DNA of 64,000 nt from Modestobacter sp. VKM Ac-2985 (GTDB taxonomy: Bacteria; Actinomycetota; Actinomycetes; Mycobacteriales; Geodermatophilaceae). The stretch is taken from positions 1,511,894 to 1,575,893 of the forward strand of contig NZ_JAPVBI010000001.1 of the NCBI RefSeq assembly GCF_026967925.1, given 5' to 3'. Position 1 is the stretch's first letter. Each line of letters begins with the position of its first letter. Positions 25,393 through 34,392 of the stretch are shown here, piece by piece. The position numbers and the translations under genes were made by a program. The notes under the pieces are model-generated. The model made no database searches. It had not been told where the DNA came from and saw nothing but the letters and a program-made list of their open reading frames with translations.

Positions 25393-26424
25393 TCAGACCT
25401 GGGCGGCGACCGGCTGCTCCCGGCGCAGGCCGGAGCGGCCGGCCTCCCAGGCGCCCAGCAGGTGCTCGGCGGTGAGACCGTCCAGCGCCAGCGAGCACTG
25501 CGCACCGAACAGGACGTCGGCGGCCAGCGACGGGTCCTCGGCCACCAGCGACCCGCACATGTCGACCGAGGCGATCTGCTCGTGCACCGCGTCGGCCTCC
25601 ACGTGCTCGTCGTAGAAGACGCTGGTCGCCTCGCCGTACCCCAGGCGCCGCAGCCCGGAGGAGTAGCGGCGGCTGGGCTCCGATGAGGTCATCTCCACTG
25701 CCGCCAGGTGTCCCAGGCACGCGCCCCGGAACCGGCGGTGCAGCCCGAACAGCGACATGGTGTTGACCGAGGTGAAGGCCACCGCGGGGGCGTCGTCCCA
25801 GAGTGCGCCGTAGCCGGTGTCCAGGCCCAGGTCGGCCATCATCCCGGCGAACAGCTGGCTGTGCATCCGCTCGGCCGACCCGCCGCCGTACTCGTCGGCC
25901 TGGATCTCGACCATCGCCGCCTTGGCCCGCCCGCTGATCCGCGGGATGGCCCAGGTGTGCGGGTCGCCCTCCTTCAGGTGGTACACCGAGCGCAGCGTGA
26001 GGTACTCCTGCCACTGCTCGCGGGTGCCGTGCTTGGCCAGGTACCTCGACAGCGAGGGCCCGTCGTCGGCCGCGATCACCGCGCTGAGCTGCTGGTCCAC
26101 CGGCGCGTCGGTGACCTCCACCGGCGTGACCAGGGCTCGCAACGCAGCCAGGTGCCGCTGCTCGAGCAGAGCGCGCAGGCGCAGCAGCTCCGGGTCCCAC
26201 TCCCAGGCGTCGTCCACGTCGTCGAAACCGCGGTAGTGCAGCTCGTAGCAGATGGCCAGGGTGAGCTGGAGGTCCTCGTCGGTCAGCGGGTCGGCCGCCG
26301 AGGCGGCCAGCCCCTCGGCGGCGGCCAGCGTGCGGGTGCTGAGAGTCGCCCCGGCGGCGAGGTCCGCGCACAGCGCGGCACTGACGGGGCCCCGTGGCTT
26401 GGGAAGGCGCATGGGTCCGGTCAT
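25393..26424 (-). CDS. iron-containing redox enzyme (haem-oxygenase-like fold)
   Basis: A 343-residue all-helical protein of the haem-oxygenase-like di-iron oxidase class (iron-containing redox enzyme family). Candidate metal ligands are spread over helices as expected: ICYELHYRGFDD, MVEIQADEYGGGSAERMHSQLF, LAAVEMTSSEPSRRYSSGLRRLG and SVFYDEHVEADAVHEQIA. Relatives carry out N-oxygenation, C-C cleavage or desaturation; the substrate here is unknown. Start ATG (MTGPMRLPKPRG) chosen because upstream codons look non-coding. It lies 100 bases downstream of the GAF chemoreceptor gene on the same strand, possibly one operon. Confidence 0.82.
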   Translation of the reverse strand: MTGPMRLPKPRGPVSAALCADLAAGATLSTRTLAAAEGLAASAADPLTDEDLQLTLAICYELHYRGFDDVDDAWEWDPELLRLRALLEQRHLAALRALVTPVEVTDAPVDQQLSAVIAADDGPSLSRYLAKHGTREQWQEYLTLRSVYHLKEGDPHTWAIPRISGRAKAAMVEIQADEYGGGSAERMHSQLFAGMMADLGLDTGYGALWDDAPAVAFTSVNTMSLFGLHRRFRGACLGHLAAVEMTSSEPSRRYSSGLRRLGYGEATSVFYDEHVEADAVHEQIASVDMCGSLVAEDPSLAADVLFGAQCSLALDGLTAEHLLGAWEAGRSGLRREQPVAAQV

Positions 26425-26524
26425 GCCCAGCCGGTCGCCGTCCGGAACCTGCACCGGCCGATCGGTGGTGCACCACCTGCTGCCGGGCCGCACGTCCGTG
26501 GGCGGGACCCGGCGTGCTGCGAGG

Positions 26525-28084
26525 TCAGATGTTCCGGTCGAAGGCGGAGGCCATCCGGGCCTGCTCCTCCAGCACCTCGCCGATCCGCGCCTGGACGGCG
26601 TCCAGCTGACCGATGATCTCCCCGGTGGTGTGGATGCCGTCGGCCACCGCCTTGCTGCTGGCCTGGATCCCGGCGATCTGGTCGGACACCTTCTGCGTCG
26701 CGTTGGCGGTCTCCCGGGCCAGGTCCTTGACCTCGCTGGCCACGACCGCGAAGCCCTTGCCCAGCTCGCCGGCGCGGGCCGCCTCGATGGTGGCGTTCAG
26801 CGCCAGCAGGTTGGTCTGGTCGGCGATGCCGGAGATGATCCGGATCACCTCGCCGACGGCAGCCGAGGCCTCGTCCAGCGCCTCGACCTCGGTGGTCATC
26901 GTGGACGCCTGGCTGACCGCGCTCTCCGCCACCCGGCCGGCGTCGTCGGCGGCCTCGCGGAGCCGGGAGACGGTGTCCAGCAGCTCGCGGGCGTTGTCCG
27001 CGGACTCCTCCGTGCGGCGCAGCACGTCCAGTCGCTGCGACACCAGCTGCTGCACGTTCCGCAACGCCGAGCGGCGGGACTCCGACAGCTCGATCGTCGA
27101 GGTGACGAAGAAGTCCATCGTGCCGACGACCCGGCCACCGACCAGCAGCGGGAAGCACACGCCGGACTTGACCCCGGCGCGCTGGGCCGCAGGCGCGCGG
27201 ACGCAGTCGGTCATCTCACCGATGTCGCGGACGAAGAAGAGGTCCCGGGACCGCCAGGTGCGTCCCGAGAGGCCGACCCCCTCGGCGAAGCTGGCGGTGA
27301 GGGTGACCTTGCGGAACTCCTCCCCGGCCGAACCGGACTCCTGCTGGAAGCGCAGCACGTTCGCGCTCTCGTCCAGTGCCCAGTAGGAGCCGTAGGCCCA
27401 GCCGAACGCCTCGCGCACGGTGTCCAGCGCGATCCGCAGGGCGGACTGCTGGTCGCGGGCGGCGCTCAGCTCGGTGACCACGGTGGTGACCGCGACCCGG
27501 TCGTCGAGCGTCTCCTGCAGCTCCGCCTTGCCCAGCGCGGCCCTGCGGGCGTGGCTGAGCAGCCGGCCCAGGGAGTCCCACTTGCCCTGGCGGGCACCGA
27601 AGAAGGGCAGTTCACCGGCGTTGTAGTACTCGTAGAGCGCGACGACCCGGCCGTTCTCGACCAACGGCAGGATGCACCCGGCCGTGGCGCCCGCGGCGAG
27701 CGCAGCCGCCCAGCGCAGACACCTCCGCGGGTCGCTGCTCCCATCCGTCACCAGCGCCCGCTTGGTACGGATCGCCTCCCCGCCGTAGCCGTCGGAGGCG
27801 GTCATCTGCAGCGCCTGGCCGCCGAAGCTCGCAGCGATGGTCGGCGCCAGCGGGCCGGACTCGTGCGTCAGGTGGAAGACGCCGCCGTCCGCGACCAGCC
27901 AGACCGCGCCGTAGGCGATGTCGAGCTCGTGGACGAGCGTCTCGACGATCACCCGGTGTGCCTGGGGTTCGTCGGTGACGCCCTGGTCGAGGCGGGCGAT
28001 CACGGCCTCCACGGCCTCGACGTCGCGGGGCATGTGCCCCACGTCGATCCCGTTCGTGACCGGGGTGCTGGTGCGCCGCCTCAT
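26525..28084 (-). CDS. soluble GAF-GAF methyl-accepting chemotaxis-like protein
   Basis: A 519-residue cytosolic signalling protein with no membrane segments. Two GAF domains come first (about residues 45-190, with [16 protein letters not shown] and [19 protein letters not shown]; about 215-360, with [18 protein letters not shown] and [17 protein letters not shown]). A chemoreceptor signalling hairpin follows ([41 protein letters not shown]). The hairpin is short, only the tip and partial arms. Ligand probably a small molecule or redox cofactor in GAF (inference). No che genes are near. Start [12 protein letters not shown]. Confidence 0.88.
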   Translation of the reverse strand: MRRRTSTPVTNGIDVGHMPRDVEAVEAVIARLDQGVTDEPQAHRVIVETLVHELDIAYGAVWLVADGGVFHLTHESGPLAPTIAASFGGQALQMTASDGYGGEAIRTKRALVTDGSSDPRRCLRWAAALAAGATAGCILPLVENGRVVALYEYYNAGELPFFGARQGKWDSLGRLLSHARRAALGKAELQETLDDRVAVTTVVTELSAARDQQSALRIALDTVREAFGWAYGSYWALDESANVLRFQQESGSAGEEFRKVTLTASFAEGVGLSGRTWRSRDLFFVRDIGEMTDCVRAPAAQRAGVKSGVCFPLLVGGRVVGTMDFFVTSTIELSESRRSALRNVQQLVSQRLDVLRRTEESADNARELLDTVSRLREAADDAGRVAESAVSQASTMTTEVEALDEASAAVGEVIRIISGIADQTNLLALNATIEAARAGELGKGFAVVASEVKDLARETANATQKVSDQIAGIQASSKAVADGIHTTGEIIGQLDAVQARIGEVLEEQARMASAFDRNI

Positions 28085-28344
28085 CCGTGTCCTCCATCGC
28101 AGCTCGGCGCCGGCCGCGAGCATCGCGGCGGCGTGCGGAGCTGCCCGGACCCCAGCAGCGGTCGGCCCAGCTCGTCATGGACATCGGCAGGTCACGGCGG
28201 CAGTTGAGCCGGGGGACAACTCGGTCGTGCGCGGCCCGTCCGGCCGCCCCGGAGAACGTCCCCGATCCACGTTTGCGGCCATGTGGAGTGGCAAGGGCCA
28301 CAGGACATGAACGACACAACCACGATCGAATCGGGGTCTGTCTC

Positions 28345-29904
28345 ATGAACACCTTCCTCGCTCTCTCCTCGGCTGCACTGCTGGCGGCCAGCGGGCTGGT
28401 GGGCGGTGCCACCACCGCACCGCCGCCCGCACCACCCACCCCGGTGCCGTCCGCCGGGGACCAGGCACCGCCGACCGGGCTCCAACCCGTGGGCACGCCG
28501 GGCACCGACCCGGTGCAGGCGGGCGGCTTCCCTGACGTGACCGGGCCGACGGCGTACCTGACCGGCGTGCGGACCGCTGGGCACGACGGCTTCGACCGCG
28601 TCGTCCTCGAGTTCGCCGGCGACGCGATACCCGGGTACCGGGTGTCCTACGTCGAGCCCCCGATCACCGAGGACGGCTCCGGCGCCGAGGTCGCGGTGCC
28701 CGGTCAGGCGTTCCTCGAGGTGCGGGTCGCGCCCGCCAGCGGCGTGGACCTGTCCGGCTCCGAGCCGCGGGAGACCTACACCGGTCCGGACCGGGTCGCC
28801 CCGTCCGACGGCGCCGTCGTCACCGAGGTGGTCGAGACCGGCGACTTCGAGGGCCAGCTGGCCTGGACGATCGGGCTGGAGCAGCGCGTGCCCTTCGGCG
28901 TCGCGGTGCTGGAGGACCCGACCCGGCTGGTCGTGGACCTGTACCAGGACCCGGCGGAGTCGATCGAGCCGATCGGGGCCGGGGACGTCGCGGACTCCGT
29001 GGTCTCCGGGGCCGGGGAACCGGTGGCGGTCACCGACGTCCGGCTGGGGGCCCACCCCGGCTTCGACCGGATGGTCTTCGAGGTCGCCGGTGAGGGGGCG
29101 GCCGGCTGGCGGATCGGGTACACCGACGACCCGCGGGCACAGGGCTCCGGTGCGCCCATCGACGTGCCGGGGGACGCCACCCTGGGCATCACCCTGACCA
29201 ACATCGCACTCCCCGCCGACGCCCCGGAGGGCGTGCAGCCCTGGGACGGCCCCGATCAGCAGCAGGTGCCCGGGGCATCGGTCCTGCAGGCACTGGTGGA
29301 GGACACCCTCTTCGAGGGCCAGTACACGTTCTTCGCCGGGCTCGACGCGGAGCGGCCGTTCGCGGTGTCCCGGCTCTCCTCGCCGCAGCGCATCGTCGTC
29401 GACGTGCTGGCCCAGGACGGGCTGTCGCCGGTCGACCTCGGCAACCGGTGCGAGCACCCGGACGGCTTCGCGATCAGCTACCCCGGGTCCTGGTCGACCA
29501 ACGCCGGTGACGTGCTGCCGCCCTGCTCCCGGTTCGCTCCCGAACCGTTCACCCTGACCGAGGGGACCGACGTCCGGACGGCGCCGATCTCCGCCTCGGT
29601 GGAGCCGGTCCCGTACGCCCGGGTCAGCGCGCCGCAGGAGGGCGCGGAGGAGAGCCGCAGCGGCACCATCGTCGACGGGCGGCAGGGCGTCCGGGTCCAG
29701 CGCACCTCGACCGGTGAGGGCCTGTGGCCGGAGGGCACCCCGATCACCACCTACCTGATCGACCTGGGTGCCGGTGGTCCGGACGGCGCCGCCACGCTGG
29801 TGGTGAACACCGTGGGGCTGTCGGGATTCGACTACGACCGGAACGTCCGGGTCCTGGACCACATGGTGCACACCCTGGACATCTCGGCCGGCAACCAGGG
29901 CTGA
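28345..29904 (+). CDS. secreted protein with two AMIN-like domains
   Basis: A 519-residue exported protein. A signal peptide (MNTFLALSSAALLAASG) is followed by a Pro/Thr-rich linker. Two homologous AMIN-like beta domains come next: the first includes TAYLTGVRTAGHDGFDRVVLEFAG and DPTRLVVDLY, the second VTDVRLGAHPGFDRMVFEVAG and SSPQRIVVDV. The carboxy part (RCEHPDGFAISYPGSW onward) is a separate beta domain with two cysteines. AMIN domains bind cell-wall or exported partners. A family start ATG is chosen; weak GGGG precedes it. A terminator hairpin follows. Confidence 0.85.
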   Translation: MNTFLALSSAALLAASGLVGGATTAPPPAPPTPVPSAGDQAPPTGLQPVGTPGTDPVQAGGFPDVTGPTAYLTGVRTAGHDGFDRVVLEFAGDAIPGYRVSYVEPPITEDGSGAEVAVPGQAFLEVRVAPASGVDLSGSEPRETYTGPDRVAPSDGAVVTEVVETGDFEGQLAWTIGLEQRVPFGVAVLEDPTRLVVDLYQDPAESIEPIGAGDVADSVVSGAGEPVAVTDVRLGAHPGFDRMVFEVAGEGAAGWRIGYTDDPRAQGSGAPIDVPGDATLGITLTNIALPADAPEGVQPWDGPDQQQVPGASVLQALVEDTLFEGQYTFFAGLDAERPFAVSRLSSPQRIVVDVLAQDGLSPVDLGNRCEHPDGFAISYPGSWSTNAGDVLPPCSRFAPEPFTLTEGTDVRTAPISASVEPVPYARVSAPQEGAEESRSGTIVDGRQGVRVQRTSTGEGLWPEGTPITTYLIDLGAGGPDGAATLVVNTVGLSGFDYDRNVRVLDHMVHTLDISAGNQG

Positions 29905-29935
29905 TCTGCAGAGCGGGCTGACCGGCGTGCGGGTG

Positions 29936-29965
29936 ACGGCCCGTCTCCGCGAGGAGGCGGGCCGT
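29936..29965. terminator. bidirectional terminator hairpin
   Basis: ACGGCCCGTCTCC pairs with GGAGGCGGGCCGT (one G-U) around a 4-base loop, followed by TCT; it separates the convergent AMIN-like and hydrolase genes. Confidence 0.6.
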
Positions 29966-29978
29966 TCTCCGTGCCGGG

Positions 29979-30812
29979 TCAGGCGCGGTCGACCAGCCGC
30001 AGCACCGCCTCCGCCACCACGTCGGGGCGATCCCCCGGGACGAAGTGGCTGGCGTCGTCGACCCAGGTGAGCCGGGCACCGGGCAGATCGTCCGCCAGCC
30101 GCTGGCCGTGTTCCGGCTTCATCTGGTGGTCCTGCCGGCCCCAGACGACCTCGGCCGGGACGGTGAGGCGCGGCAGGAACGGGGCGACCGTCTGGGTGTA
30201 GACGGAGTCCAGGGAGCGGAGGTGCCGGCTCAGCAGCCGGGGTCCGTCCGGCCGCTCCCAGGGCTCGACGAACCGGTCCAGGAAGGGCGTCGCGCGCTCC
30301 TGGTGGGCGAACAGCGTGCGCAGCGCCGGCCGCAGCGCCGTCCCCAGGGCTGCGGGGGGCAGCTGCCGGACCAGTGGCCAGCCGGCCTTCATCGCCCGCA
30401 CCAGCGGCACCGGCCACGCGTCGTAGCAGACGCCGTCGACGACGCCCAGGCCGGCGATGCGTGTGCTCGCCGTCGTGGCGAGGATCTGCGCGACACCGCC
30501 ACCGAGGTCGTGTCCCACCACGATCACCCGGTCCAGGTCGAGGGCGTCGAGCAGGCCGAGCAACCGGGCGGCCTGGGCGGCGAGGTCCACCGGCTGCCCG
30601 TCGGGAGCGGGGGAGTCGCCGTAGCCGGCCATGTCCACGGCCAGCACCCGGGCGCGCTGCGCCACGACCGGGACGACGTCCCACCAGAGCCGGTGGTTGG
30701 TCGGGATGCCGTGGACGAGCAGGACGGTGGGACCGTCGTCACCGGCCGTCCAGACGTTCACCGGGCTGTCGCCGACCGGGATGAGCCGGGTCTCTCCGAT
30801 CGGGAGGTCCAT
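29979..30812 (-). CDS. alpha/beta hydrolase with aspartate nucleophile
   Basis: A 277-residue alpha/beta-fold hydrolase. The nucleophile elbow is VVGHDLGGGVAQ, with aspartate where esterases have serine; this is typical of epoxide hydrolases and haloalkane dehalogenases. The oxyanion motif is HGIPTNHRLWWDV, the catalytic histidine lies in DDASHFVPGD, and a late Asp in VWGRQDHQM fits the acid. The cap domain follows the elbow. A C-O or C-halogen hydrolase is therefore more likely than an esterase, but the substrate is open. Start ATG with GGAG six bases upstream. Confidence 0.88.
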   Translation of the reverse strand: MDLPIGETRLIPVGDSPVNVWTAGDDGPTVLLVHGIPTNHRLWWDVVPVVAQRARVLAVDMAGYGDSPAPDGQPVDLAAQAARLLGLLDALDLDRVIVVGHDLGGGVAQILATTASTRIAGLGVVDGVCYDAWPVPLVRAMKAGWPLVRQLPPAALGTALRPALRTLFAHQERATPFLDRFVEPWERPDGPRLLSRHLRSLDSVYTQTVAPFLPRLTVPAEVVWGRQDHQMKPEHGQRLADDLPGARLTWVDDASHFVPGDRPDVVAEAVLRLVDRA

Positions 30813-30918
30813 GCGGGCTCCAGTGCCCGTCGATGCCCGATCTGACCCCTTCGGGTGAGGTGCTTGAGCTCGGGGCGACCGCGGCCGATGAGACGGGCAC
30901 AGGCCACGAGGAGTGCAC

Positions 30919-31296
30919 GTGAAGAAGAGACGGTCGGAAGCCGACCAGAAGGTCGCCGAGCTGCTCCGGACCGCGAAGGAGTCGCTGCAGCTCTCCGTGG
31001 CCTTCCTCAGCCGGCTGGACGGGACGACCCAGCACCTGGAGGTCGTCGAGTCCTCGGTGCCCTTCCTGTTCCAGGAGGGCAACCAGCAGCGCCAGGAGAC
31101 GACCTTCTGCCAGGCGATCCTGGACGGCGAGCTGCCGGCGGTGATCCCCGACGTCCGGCAGCACCCGGTGGCGATGGCGTTGCCGGCCGCCCGGCTGCCG
31201 AGGATCCGCAGCTTCGTCTCCGTGCCCGTCGTGCTCAGCGACGGCGAGCTCTACGGCACCTTCTGCGCCGCCGGTCTCACCACGGACAAGGGCTGA
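30919..31296 (+). pseudogene. GAF part of a frameshifted GAF-EAL gene
   Basis: A 125-residue GAF sensor domain (AELLRTAKESLQLSVAFLSRLDGTTQ; TFCQAILDGELPAVIPDVRQHP; IRSFVSVPVVLSDGELYGTFCAAG) starting at GTG after GAGGAG. The frame ends at a TGA just after DKG. In the next frame, without a break in homology, the sequence continues LTRRDQSLMTVLASAAAVLIEP into an EAL domain. GGCTGACC looks like GGCCTGACC with one C missing at about 31293. The piece could still fold as a free GAF domain. Intact relatives are single GAF-EAL phosphodiesterases. Confidence 0.75.
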
Positions 31297-31316
31297 CCAG
31301 GCGGGACCAGTCGTTG

Positions 31317-32153
31317 ATGACCGTGCTCGCCTCGGCAGCCGCCGTGCTCATCGAGCCCTCGGTGCGCGAGCGGGAGTGGCGGACCGAGTTGCTGGGCCGA
31401 CTGGAGCCGGTGCTCTCCAGCGGGGGGCCGGTCGTCCTCCTGCAGCCCATCGTCGACCTGGCCACCGGGCTGCGGGTCGGGTCCGAGGCGCTCAGCCGGT
31501 TCCCCGCATCGTGGGGCAAGCCGCCGGACGTGTGCTTCGAGGAGGCGCACAGCGTGGGGCTGGGGCACGAGCTGGAACTGCTGGCGCTGCGCCGGGCGGC
31601 GGACCACCTGGGCGTCGTCCAGGGGTACGTCGCCATGAACATCTCCCCGGCGACGCTGCTGGAGCCGGGGTTCGCAGCACTGATGGAGACCCTGCCGCTG
31701 GACCGGGTGCTGCTCGAGCTCTCCGAGCACGACCAGGTGGCCGACTACGCCGCCCTGGCCGCCGTGCTGAGCCCGTTCCGGGCTCGTGGGATGCGCCTGG
31801 CCATCGACGACGTCGGTGCTGGGTTCTCCTCGCTGCGGCACATCGTCATCACCGCACCGGACGTGATCAAGCTGGACCGCAGCATCGTCTCCGGCATCGA
31901 CGCCGACCCGGTGCTCACCCGGCTGGTCGGCTCCCTGGTCGAGTTCGGGCACGGCTGCGGGGCGAGCGTCGTGGCCGAGGGCATCGAGACCGCTGCCGAG
32001 GCGGCGGCGCTCCGCGGCCTCGCGGTGGACCTCGGGCAGGGCTGGCACTTCGGGCGTCCCGAGCACCCCGGTGCCGCGGTCGCCGCACCGTCGGTACAGG
32101 TCCCGCGCGCCCGGACCGCGGAGGACCCGGCGGTGCCCGCGCCGGCCGGGTGA
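31317..32153 (+). pseudogene. EAL part of a frameshifted GAF-EAL gene
   Basis: A 278-residue EAL phosphodiesterase segment in the minus-one frame relative to the GAF part. Homology begins at 31293, and the first in-frame ATG, at 31317, has no ribosome binding site. Catalytic residues survive: GSEALSRF, MNISPATL, LELSEHDQ, AIDDVGAGFSSLRHI, IKLDRS, VVAEGIET and GQGWHFGRP. If the frameshift is real, translation would need reinitiation after the TGA 20 bases upstream; if it is a sequencing error, the gene is whole. Substrate would be c-di-GMP. Confidence 0.7.
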
Positions 32154-32175
32154 GCGTCTCGAGCAGCCCACGAAC

Positions 32176-32213
32176 AGCGCAGCCCCCGCCGGGAGACCGG
32201 CGGGGGCTGCGCT
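32176..32213. terminator. strong bidirectional terminator
   Basis: A perfect 17-bp stem (AGCGCAGCCCCCGCCGG and its complement) with GAGA loop between the EAL stop and the glnA stop. Confidence 0.75.
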
Positions 32214-32248
32214 GTCGTGCATGTCAGGGCCGGTGACGGCCCCGTCGA

Positions 32249-33682
32249 TCAGATGTCGTAGTACATCGCGAACTCGTGCGGGTGCGGGCGGAGCCGGATC
32301 GGGTCGATCTCGTTCTCCCGCTTGTACTCGATCCAGGTCTCGATCAGGTCGGAGGTGAACACGCCACCGTCGAGCAGGTAGTCGTGGTCGACCTCGAGCC
32401 GGTCGAGCACCGCGTCCAGCGACGCCGGCACCTTCTCGATGCCGAGGGCCTCCTCGGGCGGCAGCTCGTAGAGGTCCTTGTCGATCGGTGCCGGGGGCTC
32501 GATCTTGTTCTTGACGCCGTCGAGGCCGGCCATCAGCATCGCCGAGAAGGCGAGGTAGGGGTTGGCCGACGGGTCGGGCACCCGGAACTCGATGCGCTTG
32601 GCCTTCGGGCTGTCCCCGGAGATCGGGATGCGCGTGCACGCCGACCGGTTGCGCGCGGAGTAGACCAGGTTGATCGGCGCCTCGTAGCCGGGCACCAACC
32701 GGTGGTAGCTGTTGACCGTCGGGTTGGTGAAGGCCAGCAGCGACGGGGCGTGGGCCAGCAGGCCACCGATGTAGTGCCGGGCCATGTCGGACAGCCCCGC
32801 GTAACCGGTCTCGGCGTGGAAGAGCGGCTCGCCGTCCTTCCAGAGGCTCTGGTGGCAGTGCATGCCCGAGCCGTTGTCGCCGAACAGCGGCTTCGGCATG
32901 AAGGTGGCCGACTTGCCGGCTGCCCAGGCGGTGTTCTTCACGATGTACTTGAAGAGCATCAGGCTGTCGGCCGAGCGCAGCAGCGTGTCGAACTTGTAGT
33001 TGATCTCCGCCTGGCCGCCGGTGCCGACCTCGTGGTGACCACGCTCGAGCTCGAGCCCGGCGTTGGCGAGGTTGACCATCATCGTGGAGCGCAGGTCGCT
33101 CTGGTGGTCGTAGGGCTCGACCGGGAAGTACCCGCCCTTGGGCCGGGTCTTGTAGCCCAGGTTCGGGCCGCCGTTCTCGCCGGTGAGCGACCCGGTGTTC
33201 CAGGAGCCCTCGACCGCGTCGACGTGGTAGAAGCCCTCGTTGATCGAGGTGCCGTGGCGTACCGAGTCGAAGACGTAGAACTCGGCCTCGGGGCCGAAGT
33301 ACGCGGTGTCGGCGATGCCGCTGGCCGCCAGGTAGGCCTCGGCCTTCTTCGCCACGTTGCGCGGGTCGCGACTGTAGGCCTCGCGCGTGATCGGGTCGTG
33401 GATGAAGAAGTTGATGTTCAGCGTCTTGTGGATGCGGAACGGGTCGACGAAGGCGCTGCTCGCGTCGGGCAGCAGCAGCATGTCGGACTCGTTGATCGCC
33501 TGGAACCCGCGGATGGACGAGCCGTCGAAGCCCAGGCCGTCGGCGAAGGTGTCAGGCCCGAAGGTCTCCGCGGGGATGGTGAAGTGCTGCATGACGCCAG
33601 GGAGGTCGCAGAACCGGACGTCGACGAACTTCACGTCGTTGTCGCGGATGTAAGCGGTGACCTCTTCGGGACTGTTGAACAT
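32249..33682 (-). CDS. glnA: glutamine synthetase type I, adenylylatable
   Basis: A 477-residue dodecameric glutamine synthetase, the main ammonium-assimilating enzyme. Intact motifs: [53 protein letters not shown] and NRSACTRIP. The adenylylation tyrosine is present in [10 protein letters not shown] (about residue 405), so it is the expected target of the GlnE encoded 9 kb away. Start ATG with GGAGG four bases upstream. A GlnR-type operator and minus-10 box lie just upstream. A strong terminator follows, isolating it as a single-gene unit. Confidence 0.97.
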   Translation of the reverse strand: MFNSPEEVTAYIRDNDVKFVDVRFCDLPGVMQHFTIPAETFGPDTFADGLGFDGSSIRGFQAINESDMLLLPDASSAFVDPFRIHKTLNINFFIHDPITREAYSRDPRNVAKKAEAYLAASGIADTAYFGPEAEFYVFDSVRHGTSINEGFYHVDAVEGSWNTGSLTGENGGPNLGYKTRPKGGYFPVEPYDHQSDLRSTMMVNLANAGLELERGHHEVGTGGQAEINYKFDTLLRSADSLMLFKYIVKNTAWAAGKSATFMPKPLFGDNGSGMHCHQSLWKDGEPLFHAETGYAGLSDMARHYIGGLLAHAPSLLAFTNPTVNSYHRLVPGYEAPINLVYSARNRSACTRIPISGDSPKAKRIEFRVPDPSANPYLAFSAMLMAGLDGVKNKIEPPAPIDKDLYELPPEEALGIEKVPASLDAVLDRLEVDHDYLLDGGVFTSDLIETWIEYKRENEIDPIRLRPHPHEFAMYYDI

Positions 33683-33715
33683 CGATCCTCCGGGAGTGGA
33701 CGGAAAGCCACCCGC

Positions 33716-33721
33716 AAGTTA
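33716..33721 (-). promoter_or_regulatory. minus-10 box of glnA
   Basis: TAACTT on the minus strand, about 34 bases before the glnA ATG. The minus-35 position overlaps the GlnR sites and is poor, as expected for an activated promoter. Confidence 0.5.
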
Positions 33722-33731
33722 CGAGCGCGGG

Positions 33732-33769
33732 GTTGCTCCGGGGTGTCTCTTGTGTTTCGTCGCGGTAAC
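33732..33769 (-). promoter_or_regulatory. GlnR operator, four half-sites
   Basis: On the minus strand GTTAC-n6-GAAAC-n6-GACAC-n6-GCAAC, matching the actinobacterial GlnR consensus gTnAC-n6-GaAAC repeated twice with exact 6-base spacing. Position relative to the minus-10 box (roughly -23 to -60) fits nitrogen-starvation activation. Confidence 0.75.
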
Positions 33770-33851
33770 ACCACTCCTGGCGTGTCGCGTCGGACTCCTG
33801 CCGTGACCCGCTGCGAGCGTGCGAGTGACGAGAGGCAGGAGGTCCTTTCAC

Positions 33852-33857
33852 TACGCT
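33852..33857 (+). promoter_or_regulatory. leaderless minus-10 box
   Basis: TACGCT 6 bases before the GTG at 33864; supports that start for the RDD gene. Confidence 0.5.
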
Positions 33858-33863
33858 GGTGGA

Positions 33864-34286
33864 GTGGCCGGCGACGACGCTCAACCCTCTCAGGAGCGCC
33901 CCCGGGGCGCCGCACTGGGGCTGCCCGGCACCGGCCTCGGCTCGCTGGCGTCCTTCGGGCAGCGGGTGGTCGCCTTCGTCGTCGACGCGCTGGCCGCGGC
34001 GCTGGTCGCCGGCCTGTTCACCGCACCGCAGCTGCCGCGCAACTGGAGCCTGCTGGCCTTCGCGCTGATCACCGTGGTCTTCCTGGTGCTGGCCGGCCAG
34101 ACCCCGGGCATGCGGCTGCTCGGCCTGCGGCTGGCCCACCGGGAGCCGGAGCGGCGACTCCCGCTCTGGCGGGCGGTGGTGCGCACCGGGCTGCTCATCT
34201 TGCTGGTCCCGGCGCTGGTCGTCGACGTCGACGGCCGGGGCCTGCACGACCGGTGGACCGGTACCGCCGTCATCCGCGATCGCTGA
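33864..34286 (+). CDS. RDD family membrane protein
   Basis: A 140-residue small membrane protein with three hydrophobic helices. The RDD signature is partly visible: ASFGQRVVAFVVDALAAALVAG (Arg and Asp of the motif), GQTPGMRLLGLRL, and the closing GRGLHDRWTGTAV. RDD proteins have been proposed as small transporters or antiporters; function here is unknown. The homologue sits beside glnA in M. tuberculosis (Rv2219A), as here. Leaderless start at GTG. Downstream is a strong hairpin shared with the convergent DUF4191 gene. Confidence 0.88.
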   Translation: MAGDDAQPSQERPRGAALGLPGTGLGSLASFGQRVVAFVVDALAAALVAGLFTAPQLPRNWSLLAFALITVVFLVLAGQTPGMRLLGLRLAHREPERRLPLWRAVVRTGLLILLVPALVVDVDGRGLHDRWTGTAVIRDR

Positions 34287-34338
34287 CCGCGCTCGCTGCA
34301 CCGCCGGCTGCGCGGCCCGGCACCCACCCGAGACGTGA

Positions 34339-34372
34339 GAACGCCCCCGAGCCGACCGGCTCGGGGGCGTTC
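34339..34372. terminator. bidirectional terminator hairpin
   Basis: A perfect 16-bp stem built on GAACGCCCCCGAGCCG and its complement, between the convergent RDD and DUF4191 genes. Confidence 0.7.
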
Positions 34373-34392
34373 TGCGGTACGTGGTGTGCTGC

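Noticed and set aside
31288-31296. Programmed minus-one frameshift joining GAF and EAL parts
   Set aside because: The sequence around the TGA (GAC AAG GGC TGA) is not a slippery heptamer and no downstream stimulatory hairpin stands out; an indel or sequencing error is simpler.
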